Below the pieces are notes generated by a model. It did no database searches. It was not told the DNA's origin and saw nothing but the letters and a program-made list of their open reading frames with translations. A stretch of 14,476 nucleotides of DNA from Thioalkalivibrio sp. (GTDB lineage: Bacteria; Pseudomonadota; Gammaproteobacteria; Ectothiorhodospirales; Ectothiorhodospiraceae), in assembly GCA_007136145.1 (NCBI GenBank), contig SLHN01000048.1, positions 1 to 14,476 on the forward strand. Direction: 5' to 3'. This document shows positions 6,504 to 14,438 of the stretch, piece after piece. Within the stretch, counting starts at the first letter, position 1. Every line of letters begins with the position of its first letter. The position numbers were made by a program, and so were the translations under genes.

Positions 6504-7343
6504 ATGAAAAAAGTTGAAAGAATCAAGGAATTCGGTGGATGGCTGGAACGTTGGCAGCACGAATCCGAGGCCTGCCAGTGCAACATGACGTTCTCGGTCT
6601 ACCTGCCTCCCCAGGCCTCGAAGGGCCCTGTGCCAGTCGTGTACTGGCTGTCAGGGCTCACCTGCACCGACGACAACGTCAGAGTCAAGGCAGGAGCCCA
6701 ACGCTACTGTGCGGAACTCGGTCTGATCCTGGTCATGCCCGATACCAGTCCGCGAGGACTCGCTGTTCCGGATGTGCCGGAGCGCTACGATCTGGGCCAG
6801 GGCGCGGGTTTCTACGTGAATGCCACGCAGTCGCCCTGGAAAACGAACTATCGGATGTACGACTACGTCTCCCGTGAGTTACCCGGCCTGGTCGAGACCC
6901 ACTTTCCCGTGATCGCTGGCAAACAGAGCATCAGCGGTCACTCGATGGGTGGGCATGGCGCGCTGATTTGCGCCCTCAAGAACCCCGGTAGGTATGCGTC
7001 GGTATCCGCCTTCGCCCCGATCTGCAACCCCGTCGTCAGCCCATGGGGCAAGGGCTGCTTCAGTGCCTACCTGGGCACGGATACCAAGCTATGGGAGGAT
7101 TGGGACGCCACCTGCCTGGTCAACGCGGGCGCAACACTGCCGCCGGCCCTGATCGACCACGGCACCGGCGACGAATTCCTCGCCGAGCAACTGTTCCCCG
7201 GTAACCTGGAAGCTGCCTGCGCAAAACGTGGCATCCCGCTGACGTTACGAATGCAGGAGGACTATGACCACAGTTACCATTTCATCGGTACCTTCATCGG
7301 CGAGCACCTGGCTTTCCATGCCCGTGCACTTGCCGACCGCTGA
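6504..7343 (+). CDS. frmB: S-formylglutathione hydrolase
   Basis: A 279-residue alpha/beta-hydrolase of the esterase D group, close to FrmB/YeiG/FghA in length (about 277-280). It hydrolyses S-formylglutathione to formate and glutathione, completing the pathway begun by frmA. The catalytic triad is visible: S147 in GHSMGG (145-150), D223 in HGTGDEF and H256 in DYDHSYHF. The N-terminal YWLSGLTCTDDN (47-58) supplies the oxyanion region, and QSPWKTNYRMYDY and SISGHSMGGHGAL are strongly family-typical. ATG 6504 is chosen because GAGG (6495-6498), overlapping the frmA stop, is a well-placed ribosome-binding site; an upstream in-frame start at 6459 would only overlap frmA. It faces cysI tail to tail. 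Confidence 0.96.
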   Translation: MKKVERIKEFGGWLERWQHESEACQCNMTFSVYLPPQASKGPVPVVYWLSGLTCTDDNVRVKAGAQRYCAELGLILVMPDTSPRGLAVPDVPERYDLGQGAGFYVNATQSPWKTNYRMYDYVSRELPGLVETHFPVIAGKQSISGHSMGGHGALICALKNPGRYASVSAFAPICNPVVSPWGKGCFSAYLGTDTKLWEDWDATCLVNAGATLPPALIDHGTGDEFLAEQLFPGNLEAACAKRGIPLTLRMQEDYDHSYHFIGTFIGEHLAFHARALADR

Positions 7344-7365
7344 GCAACACCCGTCGTGGCACCAT

Positions 7366-7396
7366 GGATCCTCCCCCGGGCAACCGGGACGGATCC
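7366..7396. terminator. Hairpin in the frmB-cysI convergent intergenic region
   Basis: Two GGATCC hexamers (7366-7371 and 7391-7396), each self-complementary and able to pair with the other, enclose CCCGG-GCAA-CCGGG, a five-pair stem with a GNRA-type tetraloop. A second simple hairpin, CTCCAGG/CCTGGAG (7440-7446 with 7459-7465), lies nearby. Neither is followed by a T run. They are candidates for separating the frmAB and cysJI transcripts, possibly Rho-assisted. Confidence 0.35.
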
Positions 7397-7527
7397 GCAC
7401 GACCGCACCACTGTAAGCGCCGGTACGGGAACACTCCACCTCCAGGAGCCACCGCACCCCTGGAGCGAGGCGGATTCAGGCCGCTCCTGCCGCGCACGCG
7501 GGAAGCCATCGGGCTGGAAGCAAGCAC

Positions 7528-9222
7528 TCAGGCTCCGCGTGGCGGCTCGCCGCTGGCGTGGCCTTGACGCAATGCCCAGTCGCCGAAGGGCTCGGACTCG
7601 AAGCGAGTGGCAGCGTATTCGTGCAGCAGAGGCTCAAGCAGGGTCACCGCCCCATCCAGGGATACATTGTCTTGGTAGAAACTGGCGAGGCGATCTCCCA
7701 ACGCACTGCCACCCAGGAATACTTTGTAGCTGTCGGGCCCCTTGCCGACCAGGGCGATTTCGCCGAGGTAAGGGCGAGCACAGCCGTTCGGACAACCGGT
7801 AACGCGCAAATCAATGGATTGCTCATTGAGCCCAGCCGCTTGCAACACCGGTTCGAGCCTGCCGAGGAGCTTTGGCATCGCGCGTTCGCTTTCAGCCATC
7901 GCAAGACCGCAGGTGGGGAACGAGACACAAGAAAGAGCCTGGTGCCGCAGGGCGCTTTGCCGCCGCGTGGCAAGCAGACCATGCGTTGCCGCGAGGTCTT
8001 CTATTTCCTCGGTTCGCCGTGGCTCGATATTCGCGATGATCACGTTCTGGTTGGGTGTGATGCGAAAGTCGCCGGTGTGGATACGCGCGATTTCGCGGAA
8101 GCCCGTGAGTAGCCGCGTGGCGCCATGATCCGCGATACGTCCGCTGGGAACCCGAATGGTAAGGTGCCTGCGTCCATCGTCCCCGGTGGCCCAGCCCGTC
8201 AGGTCGCCCCGACTGGTAAAGGTGAAAGGCAAGGCCTGGTTCAGCGACCAGCCCAGGCGGGATTCAAGCTCGGTGACGAACCATTTCAGTCCTCGATCTT
8301 CAATGGTGTATTTGAAACGGGACCGGCGCCGATTGACCCGGTTTCCGAAGTCGCGTTGAATGGCGATGACCTGTTTGGCCACGTCCAATGCCTGTTCAGG
8401 TGCGCAGGATCCGATCACCTGCCCGAGACGCGGGAAGGTGGTGCCATCACCGTGGGTCATGCCCATACCCCCACCAACGCTGATATTGAGAGCCGCCAAC
8501 CGGTCGTTTTCGGTGACGGCAATGAATCCGAGGCAATGGGCGAAGACGTCCACATCGTTGCTGGGGGGTATCGCGATCGCAATCTTGAACTTGCGCGGCA
8601 GGTAGGTGGCACCGTAGAGCGGCTCTGGCTCCGGCAAGGGTGTTACACACTCATCGTCCAACCAAAGCTCGTGATAGGCGCGGGTGCGCGGCAGCAATTC
8701 GGTACTCAGGCGCTCGGCAAGCCCGTGCGCGGACGCGTGGACGCGAGAAAGCGCCGGATTGGGATGACAAATCACGTTGCGGTTGATGTCCCCACAGGTC
8801 GCCAGTGTCGTGAACAAAGCCTCGTTGATGCCCTGAATGGTTTGTTTCAAGTCGCGCTTGAGCACGCCGTGGAGTTGAAACGTCTGCCGTGTGGTGGTGC
8901 GCAGGCTGGCGCTGGCATAGCGTTGCACCAGCTCATCAAGGGCGAGCCACTGGGCTGGCGAACACACACCGCCAGGCATGCGCAGTCGGACCATGAACTG
9001 GTAGGCAGGCTCGAGCTTGCGGTGCTGCCGGTCGTTGCGCGCATCGCGGTCGTCCTGCTGGTACACACCGTGGAACTTCAGCAGGGCAGTGTCGCCGGGC
9101 AGGATGGCACCCGTGACCTCGTCCCGCAGGCCTTCAGCAAGTTTGCCGCGAAGGCCCCGGCTGCCAGCCTTGATGCGTTCCACGGAGTCGAAATCCGATG
9201 TTTCCGTATCTGGTGTTGCCAT
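7528..9222 (-). CDS. cysI: Sulfite reductase (NADPH) hemoprotein beta-component
   Basis: A 564-residue assimilatory sulfite reductase subunit that reduces sulfite to sulfide with six electrons at a siroheme coupled to a 4Fe-4S cluster. The four cluster Cys are C432 and C438 (SCVSFPTCGLAMAE) and C477 and C481 (TGCPNGCARP), each two residues below the E. coli numbering (434, 440, 479, 483), so the alignment is nearly gap-free. The sulfite-binding Arg in RLRMPGG (R81), TRQTFQLHG, CGDINRNV, and the Lys pair of LPRKFKIA (K211, K213) are all present. GGAGAG (9227-9232) precedes the ATG, and only 18 bases separate it from the cysJ stop, so it is translated from the cysJI transcript. Its electrons come from CysJ. 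No cysH, cysD/N or cysG is present in this window. Confidence 0.97.
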   Translation of the reverse strand: MATPDTETSDFDSVERIKAGSRGLRGKLAEGLRDEVTGAILPGDTALLKFHGVYQQDDRDARNDRQHRKLEPAYQFMVRLRMPGGVCSPAQWLALDELVQRYASASLRTTTRQTFQLHGVLKRDLKQTIQGINEALFTTLATCGDINRNVICHPNPALSRVHASAHGLAERLSTELLPRTRAYHELWLDDECVTPLPEPEPLYGATYLPRKFKIAIAIPPSNDVDVFAHCLGFIAVTENDRLAALNISVGGGMGMTHGDGTTFPRLGQVIGSCAPEQALDVAKQVIAIQRDFGNRVNRRRSRFKYTIEDRGLKWFVTELESRLGWSLNQALPFTFTSRGDLTGWATGDDGRRHLTIRVPSGRIADHGATRLLTGFREIARIHTGDFRITPNQNVIIANIEPRRTEEIEDLAATHGLLATRRQSALRHQALSCVSFPTCGLAMAESERAMPKLLGRLEPVLQAAGLNEQSIDLRVTGCPNGCARPYLGEIALVGKGPDSYKVFLGGSALGDRLASFYQDNVSLDGAVTLLEPLLHEYAATRFESEPFGDWALRQGHASGEPPRGA

Positions 9223-9240
9223 GATTCTCTCCGTTCGGGT

Positions 9241-11076
9241 TCAGGTGTCGTAGACGTCTCGGTGGTATCGGTTATCGTTCCTGAGCGCTTCCACATAGGC
9301 CTGCGCTCGCTCCGGCGAGATCGTGCCCTCCTTCCGCACGACGCCCAACAAAGCACCGTGAACACCCTCGGCCATGCGCGAGGATCCGCATACATAAACG
9401 TGGGCACCTCTCTCCAACCAGTCGTAGAGTTCTCGGCCACAAGCCTCGAGGCTGTGCTGCACATAGCGCCTATCCCGCCCCTTGTCCCGGGACCAGGAAA
9501 CGTCCAGTCTGGTCAGCAGACCCTGCTCGCGATGCCTCAGCCACTCGCGTTGATAGAGAAAGTCGGTCCCGAAATTGCGATCCCCGAAGAACAGCCAGTT
9601 GTCCCCGCGGGCACCGGTAGCGAGCCGATCGGCGATGAAACCACGGTACGGGGCGACACCGGTTCCGCTCCCCACCATGATCACTGGTGTATCAGGATCC
9701 TTCGGCAAGCGAAAACCTTCATTGGCGCGCACGTACATCGGTGCTTCGTCGTCCAGAGGGTCAAGATCAGCCAACCATCCCGAGGCCACGCCGCGATGCT
9801 CACCATTGCGTCCAGCGTACCGGCTCACCCCGACGGTCAGGTGAACTTCCCCAGGCGTGGCACGGTGGCTCGAGGCTATGGAATAGGCTCTTGGCGGCAA
9901 TGGCCGCAGGATATCGATCAATTGCTGGGGCGTTATCCCGGCCGGAAACTCGCGAATCACGTCGACCACATGGCGACCGTTGATAAAGCCACGGAGAACA
10001 CGTTTGTCCTGCGCGGCGAGAATCTCGCGCAGGTTTTGGTCCTGTGCGCATTCCGTATAGCGCTCCAAAAACGGGCGGGTAACCCTGGTGATCTCATAGC
10101 GCTCGGCGAGAGCCATTGCGAACGGAATCTGTGTACCGCCAGCGTCAACCGGCTGTTCAGGGTCCGCACCCAAGGCTGAAAGCACCTCCTCGACGTATTC
10201 GGCCTGGTTGCGGGGGAGCACATGCAACACGTCCCCCGGCTCGTACTCCAGCTCTCCGTTCTCGAGCGAGAGTTCGATGTGGCGGACCTCCTTGCTGGAT
10301 CCTTTGGCGGTCAACAGATGGTTCTCGAGTACGGGCGCGCGGGTCGGGTGGCGACTTGAAGTGCCCGGCATCGTCGAACGTCCTGACTCGGCGTTCACGG
10401 GCGCCGTGAAGCCAGGGCGCATCCTGCCCGCCGCGACAGCACCCATCGCGGCTTCGATCCAGGCGGTCGCGGCATCGTCGTAGGCTACGTCGCAGTCCAC
10501 GCGCGGGATAAGGGCCTCGGCGCCCAACTCCGCGAGGCGCTCGTCGAAGTCCCGGCCTGCCTGGCAGAAATGCTCATAGCTCGAGTCTCCAAGAGCCAGC
10601 ACCGCGTACCGGAGGTGACTCAGTCTTGGCGCCCGCGCGCTGTGCAAAAAAGTGTGGGCCGGGCGAGCGGACTCGGGCGGCTCGCCTTCGCCGTGGGTGC
10701 TCACCACCAGGAGTACTGTCTCGAACCGCTTCCAGTCGGCACGCCCGACCTCCGCAAGGTCGCGCAGATCGGCCTGGATGCCTTGCGCCTGAGCTGCCTC
10801 CACAACCCGGCGGGCGACCTCCCGGCCATTTCCAGTCTCGGTTCCGAACAACACCGTGAGTGTTGTTCCAGGTTGCTGTCCGATTTGCCGAGTCCGCTCG
10901 ACGGCAGGAGTCGCGGTCGCGAACGCACCGACTTCAGCGGTGACACCGGCCAGATAACCGCGAACCCAGATCAACTGATCAGGATGCAGCGAGGACACCA
11001 TCTCCTCAAGCATGCGGAGCTGCGCATCGCTGAGTGCTCCTGAATGTTGCCGTTCGCCATGCTTGTTCTTCGTCAT
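9241..11076 (-). CDS. cysJ: Sulfite reductase (NADPH) flavoprotein alpha-component
   Basis: A 611-residue diflavin reductase (E. coli CysJ has 599) that passes electrons from NADPH through FAD and FMN to CysI. Order of domains: N-terminal region 1-70 with SGALSDAQLRMLEEMVSSL, typical of CysJ; flavodoxin/FMN domain about 72-212 (VLFGTETGNGREVA, STHGEGEPP, LALGDSSYEHFC); linker; FAD-binding ferredoxin-reductase domain with RAYSIASS (396-403) and a GVASGWL phosphate-binding segment (429-435); NADP domain with GSGTGVAPYRGF (469-480) and YVCGSSRMAEGVH (561-573); and a C-terminal DNRYHRDVYDT that matches the CysJ YQRDVY ending. The frame is open for 64 more codons upstream, but that part shows no homology; ATG 11076 with an AGGTG five bases ahead starts where homology begins. 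First gene of the cysJI operon. Confidence 0.96.
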   Translation of the reverse strand: MTKNKHGERQHSGALSDAQLRMLEEMVSSLHPDQLIWVRGYLAGVTAEVGAFATATPAVERTRQIGQQPGTTLTVLFGTETGNGREVARRVVEAAQAQGIQADLRDLAEVGRADWKRFETVLLVVSTHGEGEPPESARPAHTFLHSARAPRLSHLRYAVLALGDSSYEHFCQAGRDFDERLAELGAEALIPRVDCDVAYDDAATAWIEAAMGAVAAGRMRPGFTAPVNAESGRSTMPGTSSRHPTRAPVLENHLLTAKGSSKEVRHIELSLENGELEYEPGDVLHVLPRNQAEYVEEVLSALGADPEQPVDAGGTQIPFAMALAERYEITRVTRPFLERYTECAQDQNLREILAAQDKRVLRGFINGRHVVDVIREFPAGITPQQLIDILRPLPPRAYSIASSHRATPGEVHLTVGVSRYAGRNGEHRGVASGWLADLDPLDDEAPMYVRANEGFRLPKDPDTPVIMVGSGTGVAPYRGFIADRLATGARGDNWLFFGDRNFGTDFLYQREWLRHREQGLLTRLDVSWSRDKGRDRRYVQHSLEACGRELYDWLERGAHVYVCGSSRMAEGVHGALLGVVRKEGTISPERAQAYVEALRNDNRYHRDVYDT

Positions 11077-11533
11077 TGGGCACCTACTCTCGGGATTTTC
11101 CGTGGTCAACGCCGCCCACGAACCGCCTGGTTCGATTCTCTCCCGGGCCGCGACTCTCAAGGGCGAGAACCGGGGGAATCCCCTGTGACCGGAGGTGAGC
11201 GAAAACTGCGGCAGAGTATGAAGCCCGATTAACATCAAGAAAAATAATTTAGAGTGACACCTAATCACATTTCATTATATATAACCACGGTGTCGACGCT
11301 CTCCTGGGGGCCTTGGTGCATGCCCGTTCAAAGTGACTCAGGAAGGACCGCGGTCTCCGTGACGAAGACCCTCCTGGGATCCAGTCACGGAGCGTCGTCG
11401 AAGGTGGGTATGCCTGCGCTGCCCGAAGCCGGCGCTGAACCGGACTCATGCTGTTGCGCCAACGGGGCGAGCACCCGGACCAGCGGGCTGAAACGTTGCT
11501 CTAAAAGGTAACGCCGACTACCGGTTCGTCGGC
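11077..11533. other. cysJI upstream region with AT-rich island and hairpin
   Basis: No supported gene. An AT-rich island at about 11230-11285 stands out against GC-rich surroundings. On the minus strand it reads TTATATATAATG and TAAATTATTTTTC and is the best place for the cysJI promoter, though I see no well-spaced -35. Farther upstream, CTCCGTGAC (11355-11363) pairs perfectly with GTCACGGAG (11384-11392), and the loop contains a coaxial CCC/GGG inner stem (11369-11371 with 11376-11378). This is an extended hairpin of unknown role. Small ORFs here lack any coding signature. Confidence 0.4.
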
Positions 11534-11600
11534 AGGAGCGGCGCGATGTGACTATCCATAAGGCATTGATTTCATGTTCGCCATTTCGGGTCTTGCGCTT
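11534..11600. repeat. Diverged partial copy of the MITE-like core
   Basis: This segment begins AGGAGCGGCGCGATG and continues ATCCATAAGGCATTGA (from 11554), repeating the core of the adjoining element, whose matching stretch starts at 11650, exactly 96 bases downstream. The match decays toward TTCGGGTCTTGCGCTT, which aligns with the right arm of the complete copy. It looks like an older or partial tandem copy. Confidence 0.55.
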
Positions 11601-11732
11601 AGGGAAACGCTGATTAATACGTCATCGCGAGGAGCGAAGCGACGCGGCGATCCATAAGGCATTGACTCCATATGCGCCGTTTGGATTGCCGCGCTTCGCT
11701 CGCAATGACAAGTGCATTAATCAGCGCTTCCT
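11601..11732. repeat. MITE-like palindromic repeat element
   Basis: A roughly 130-bp element with terminal inverted repeats. The left end AGGGAAACGCTGATTAAT matches the reverse complement of the right end ATTAATCAGCGCTTCCT with one indel and one mismatch. Inside is a second inverted repeat: GTCATCGCGAGGAGCGAAGC (11621-11640) continuing to GGCGATCCA, against TTGGATTGCCGCGCTTCGCT (11681-11700) continuing to CGCAATGAC. Interior arms of the GTCATTGCGAGGAGCGAAGC type are a widespread class of dispersed bacterial palindromic repeat. No transposase is encoded. It sits between the 3' end of moeA and the cysJI promoter region. Confidence 0.75.
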
Positions 11733-11866
11733 TAGCTTATCCCGCGACCGCGCAATGGGCTCCGCTCACGATGTTCACACCGCGTGGCGGCCCCACAGAG
11801 GCCTGCCGTCGTTGGTCGTATCCGCCATGTCGTCGGAATGTCCGCACCGGGAAGCCCTGACTGCAA

Positions 11867-13126
11867 TCAGTCGCCGTTCCACACCGGCTGCGCGAAAGGC
11901 TCGACCATAACCCTGTCTCCGGCCGACACATTGCCAAGCTCGGGGGCAAGGTTTATCAGGCAATCGGCTTCGCTCATGGAGCGCAATACCCCCGAGCCTT
12001 GTTGGCGAAACGGCGAGACCGCGAGGCCCTCATCCGTTTGTACCAGTCGACCGCGCTGGAATTCACGCCGCCCGGGTCGCTTGCGGATGTCGCCGATCAC
12101 CGGCAAGGACATTTGCAACGGCAACATCGGCCTGCCACCGGCAAGAGTGACCAGGGCTGGTCTTACGAATTGCAGGAAAGTAACCATGACCGCGACCGGG
12201 TTGCCGGGCAGGCCAAAGAACCACGCCCGCTCGATCCGTCCGAATACCAGTGGCCGACCCGGTTTCATCGCCACTTGCCAGAAGCCCAGATTGCCCAGCT
12301 TCTCCAGCGCTTCGACCACATAATCGGCGTCACCGACCGACGCCCCTCCGGTGCTGAGCACCGCATCGAAACGAACGGCCTTCCGCAGAACTTCGTCCAG
12401 CGCATCACGCTCGTCTGGCACGATTCCCAGATCCTCGATCTCCACGCCCAGTTCGCTGAGCATGCCGAACAAAGTGTAGCGGTTGGAGTCGTGAATCTGG
12501 CCCGGCTCCAGAGTCTGGCCGACCGGTTTGAGTTCGTCGCCGGTGGAGAAAAAGGCCACCTTGGGCCTGCGCTTCACACATACCGTGGGCACGCCAGCCG
12601 AAGCCAGCACACCCAGGTCGGCCGGAGTCAGCCAGCGTCCAGGGCGCATGGCGACATCCCCGCGGGCAATATCCTCGCCAGCCAACCGGACGTTTGCACC
12701 CGGCTTGGCGGGCTTGTGGAACCGGATCTGGTCGCCCTCGCGTTCGGTCTGTTCCTGCATGATGACGGTGTCACCACCTTCTGGCACCACCGCTCCAGTC
12801 ATGATGCGCACGCACTCCCCGGCTCCGAATCGCCCTTGGAACGGACGACCCGCAAAACTTTCACCTACCATCCTCAGGGTGGCACCGGCTTCGGTCAGAT
12901 CCGCGGCACGTACAACGTAGCCATCCATGGCCGAATTCGTATGCGCCGGAACGTCAATGGCCGCCGTCACCGGTTCCGCGAGCACCCGATGAAGGGCCTG
13001 CCGCAGTCCGACGGTCTCGGTGCCGACCAGGGGTTCGAGTGCGTCGAGGATGCGCGCACGAGCGTCCTCCATCGACAGTGCCGGCTTGTCCTGGCCACCG
13101 GCAGCCTTGCGTGCTTTGATGTTCAT
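11867..13126 (-). CDS. moeA: Molybdopterin molybdenumtransferase MoeA
   Basis: A 419-residue MoeA (E. coli 411). With MogA-adenylated molybdopterin it inserts molybdate to form the molybdenum cofactor in the cytosol. Visible landmarks in order: SMEDARARIL (domain III start), HTNSAMDGYVV (62-72) with the conserved Asp68, MTGAVVPEGGDTV (109-121), LAGEDIARGD (148-157) with D152, FSTGDEL (193-199) with E198, GQIHDSNRYTL, STGGASVGDADY (258-269) with D266, MKPGRPLVFG, GLPGNPVAVMV, and a C-terminal MoeA domain IV (RREFQRGRL, QGSGVLRSMSEADCLI). The ribosome-binding site is weak. yqeC lies upstream on the same strand, 253 bases away. No moaA, mogA or mobA is in the window. Confidence 0.96.
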   Translation of the reverse strand: MNIKARKAAGGQDKPALSMEDARARILDALEPLVGTETVGLRQALHRVLAEPVTAAIDVPAHTNSAMDGYVVRAADLTEAGATLRMVGESFAGRPFQGRFGAGECVRIMTGAVVPEGGDTVIMQEQTEREGDQIRFHKPAKPGANVRLAGEDIARGDVAMRPGRWLTPADLGVLASAGVPTVCVKRRPKVAFFSTGDELKPVGQTLEPGQIHDSNRYTLFGMLSELGVEIEDLGIVPDERDALDEVLRKAVRFDAVLSTGGASVGDADYVVEALEKLGNLGFWQVAMKPGRPLVFGRIERAWFFGLPGNPVAVMVTFLQFVRPALVTLAGGRPMLPLQMSLPVIGDIRKRPGRREFQRGRLVQTDEGLAVSPFRQQGSGVLRSMSEADCLINLAPELGNVSAGDRVMVEPFAQPVWNGD

Positions 13127-13338
13127 GACAGGATTGGATCTTCTTTCTGGAGTTGTGCCGCCAGCGCACCGCGCTGCTCTTGCGTGCTGATGCTGTCAGA
13201 AGCGTCCCGATGTCGCTGCAGTCAATCCGGGATCAGCGGCGCACAGCGTACCACGCGCCCGGCTTATGCTCGATGTCATTGGTAACACAAAGGTATCCGG
13301 CGGGAGACCGGGAAGAAAGAATCCATGCAAGATCAGGA

Positions 13339-13361
13339 GGTGGCCAGGTGGCGCGGCCACC
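13339..13361 (-). terminator. Hairpin just after the yqeC stop
   Basis: On the minus strand GGTGGCC and GGCCACC form a perfect seven-pair stem with a nine-base loop, beginning 18 bases past the yqeC stop, followed by TCCTGATCTT. It is GC-rich with only a weak T tail. It may separate yqeC from moeA or sit in the moeA leader; the rest of the 253-base gap shows nothing definite. Confidence 0.3.
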
Positions 13362-13379
13362 GTGAGTTCCTTTCTCAAC

Positions 13380-14162
13380 TCATGTACCCCGGGACAGGGA
13401 ATCACGCCGGATCACGTCCACCACAGCTTGCCGATGGGCATCGGAGCGTTTCAGGCAGGTAAGGACGACGCGGTCGAAGCGGGTGCTTTGAGCAAGGGCC
13501 AGACGTGCGGATTCGGTCGCCAGTTCCCGGGTTTGCTCATCGTCGACCTGGTTTATCACCGGCAGTATATCGAGTCCACCCGTACCTTCCGCGATACCGC
13601 CGGGGCGGGTGAATACGGCGGCCAGATGGGCCGGCTCGAGCACTGAACCCATTGGAATTTCGAGGACGGACGCAACCCGTTCCGGGCGGTGCACGAACTC
13701 TGCGTCCAGTGGCCTGCCGATGACCTTCGCCGAGAGCACCATCAGGACCGTACGCGTTCTTGCCGGTAATACCGGTTCCCCGGGTTTGGGGCATTTCAGA
13801 CCACGCATGCGTGCCCCATCCGCCTTGACCAGCGTCAGATCGAAACTTCCCTCCGCATGGAGCCGGTCGACGCCGTCGGCACTGAGCCCGCCGAAACGAC
13901 CAGGCTTCGCGCTCGGCAACAGGAATGCGTGTCTACCCGCCCCCTGTAGTTTGCGCGCCAGTGCCAGCAGTTCCGATTCATGGCCAACGTGGACCTCGAC
14001 CCCGGTCCATCGCGGTGGACGGGCAGTGAAGACCGTGCCGGTCCAGGCCACCCGCCCTGGTGCGCCGGCGACCAGTTCATTGAGCACGCTCTTCTTGCCC
14101 CCGGCCCCAATGGCGGCAACGATCCCCCCGCGCAAACCCAGCGCATCGGCCAGCTCGCTCAT
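13380..14162 (-). CDS. yqeC: YqeC-type molybdenum hydroxylase maturation protein
   Basis: A 260-residue protein matching the YqeC family, named as a putative selenium-dependent molybdenum hydroxylase accessory protein. Its biochemical role is not established. It has a P-loop-like IGAGGKKS (18-25) near the N-terminus, TGTVFTARPP, and LVKADGARMRGLKCPKPGEPVLP-type text (111-133), equivalent to the family's EADG and K.P...EPV signature. The C-terminal part has PVINQVDD and RVVLTCLK, typical of the family's nucleotide-binding fold. ATG 14162 overlaps the stop of the preceding small ORF (ATGA), suggesting translational coupling; an in-frame GTG at 14213 is the alternative. It precedes moeA on the same strand, consistent with a molybdenum cofactor context. 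Confidence 0.85.
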   Translation of the reverse strand: MSELADALGLRGGIVAAIGAGGKKSVLNELVAGAPGRVAWTGTVFTARPPRWTGVEVHVGHESELLALARKLQGAGRHAFLLPSAKPGRFGGLSADGVDRLHAEGSFDLTLVKADGARMRGLKCPKPGEPVLPARTRTVLMVLSAKVIGRPLDAEFVHRPERVASVLEIPMGSVLEPAHLAAVFTRPGGIAEGTGGLDILPVINQVDDEQTRELATESARLALAQSTRFDRVVLTCLKRSDAHRQAVVDVIRRDSLSRGT

Positions 14163-14281
14163 TGCATAGACCCAGCGTTTTCGGTCCAAACGCAGTCGCC
14201 ATCGTCGGGCCACCAGATGCTGGTATGGAACCCGCCATGAACGCGAACAGGGTCGATTGCAAACTTGCCGAGTCTGGTCAT
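14159..14281 (-). CDS. Possible 40-residue protein overlapping yqeC
   Basis: A short reading frame (MTRLGKFAIDPVRVHGG..., ending CVWTENAGSMQ) stops in an ATGA overlap with the yqeC start. The composition, with three Trp and several Asp and Gly, looks protein-like, and the frame stays open upstream to 14467, so the true start may be earlier. No strong ribosome-binding site is visible and I do not recognise a family. It could be a small real gene, the tail of a decayed gene, or chance. Confidence 0.3.
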   Translation of the reverse strand: MTRLGKFAIDPVRVHGGFHTSIWWPDDGDCVWTENAGSMQ

Positions 14282-14438
14282 TTCAGCCCACCGAGGCACC
14301 CATTTCCCGAAGGCGGGGTGCGCGAGTTCCTTGATGGGAAGCCTGCCACCTCTGGCGTCGGCTGACAATCCTGGCAATGCCGAGCTTCGGAATTTTACCC
14401 TTACCCGAATACTTCCAGGCTGTGACACCGCCGGCGCT

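Noticed and set aside
8125..10179. 684-codon open frame on the plus strand
   Set aside because: It is antisense to cysI and cysJ, both of which show full family motifs; the open frame follows from GC-rich codon bias.
11125..11150. GGTTCGATTC resembling a tRNA T-loop
   Set aside because: The flanking bases cannot form the five-pair T stem, and no acceptor, D or anticodon arm can be found around it.
11077..11268. In-frame 64-codon extension of cysJ with a hydrophobic start
   Set aside because: It has no CysJ homology and runs through the leader region; a soluble cytosolic reductase needs no such segment, and ATG 11076 gives a normal CysJ length.
11254..11511. 85-codon plus-strand ORF upstream of cysJ
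   Set aside because: It has a GTG start without a ribosome-binding site, low-complexity composition and no known motif, and it overlaps a hairpin and an AT-rich island.
11534..11732. CRISPR-like repetition near the MITE
   Set aside because: There are only two diverged copies, with inverted structure and no regular spacer-repeat pattern.
11999..13285. 428-codon open frame on the plus strand
   Set aside because: It is the antisense shadow of moeA and has no recognisable motif.
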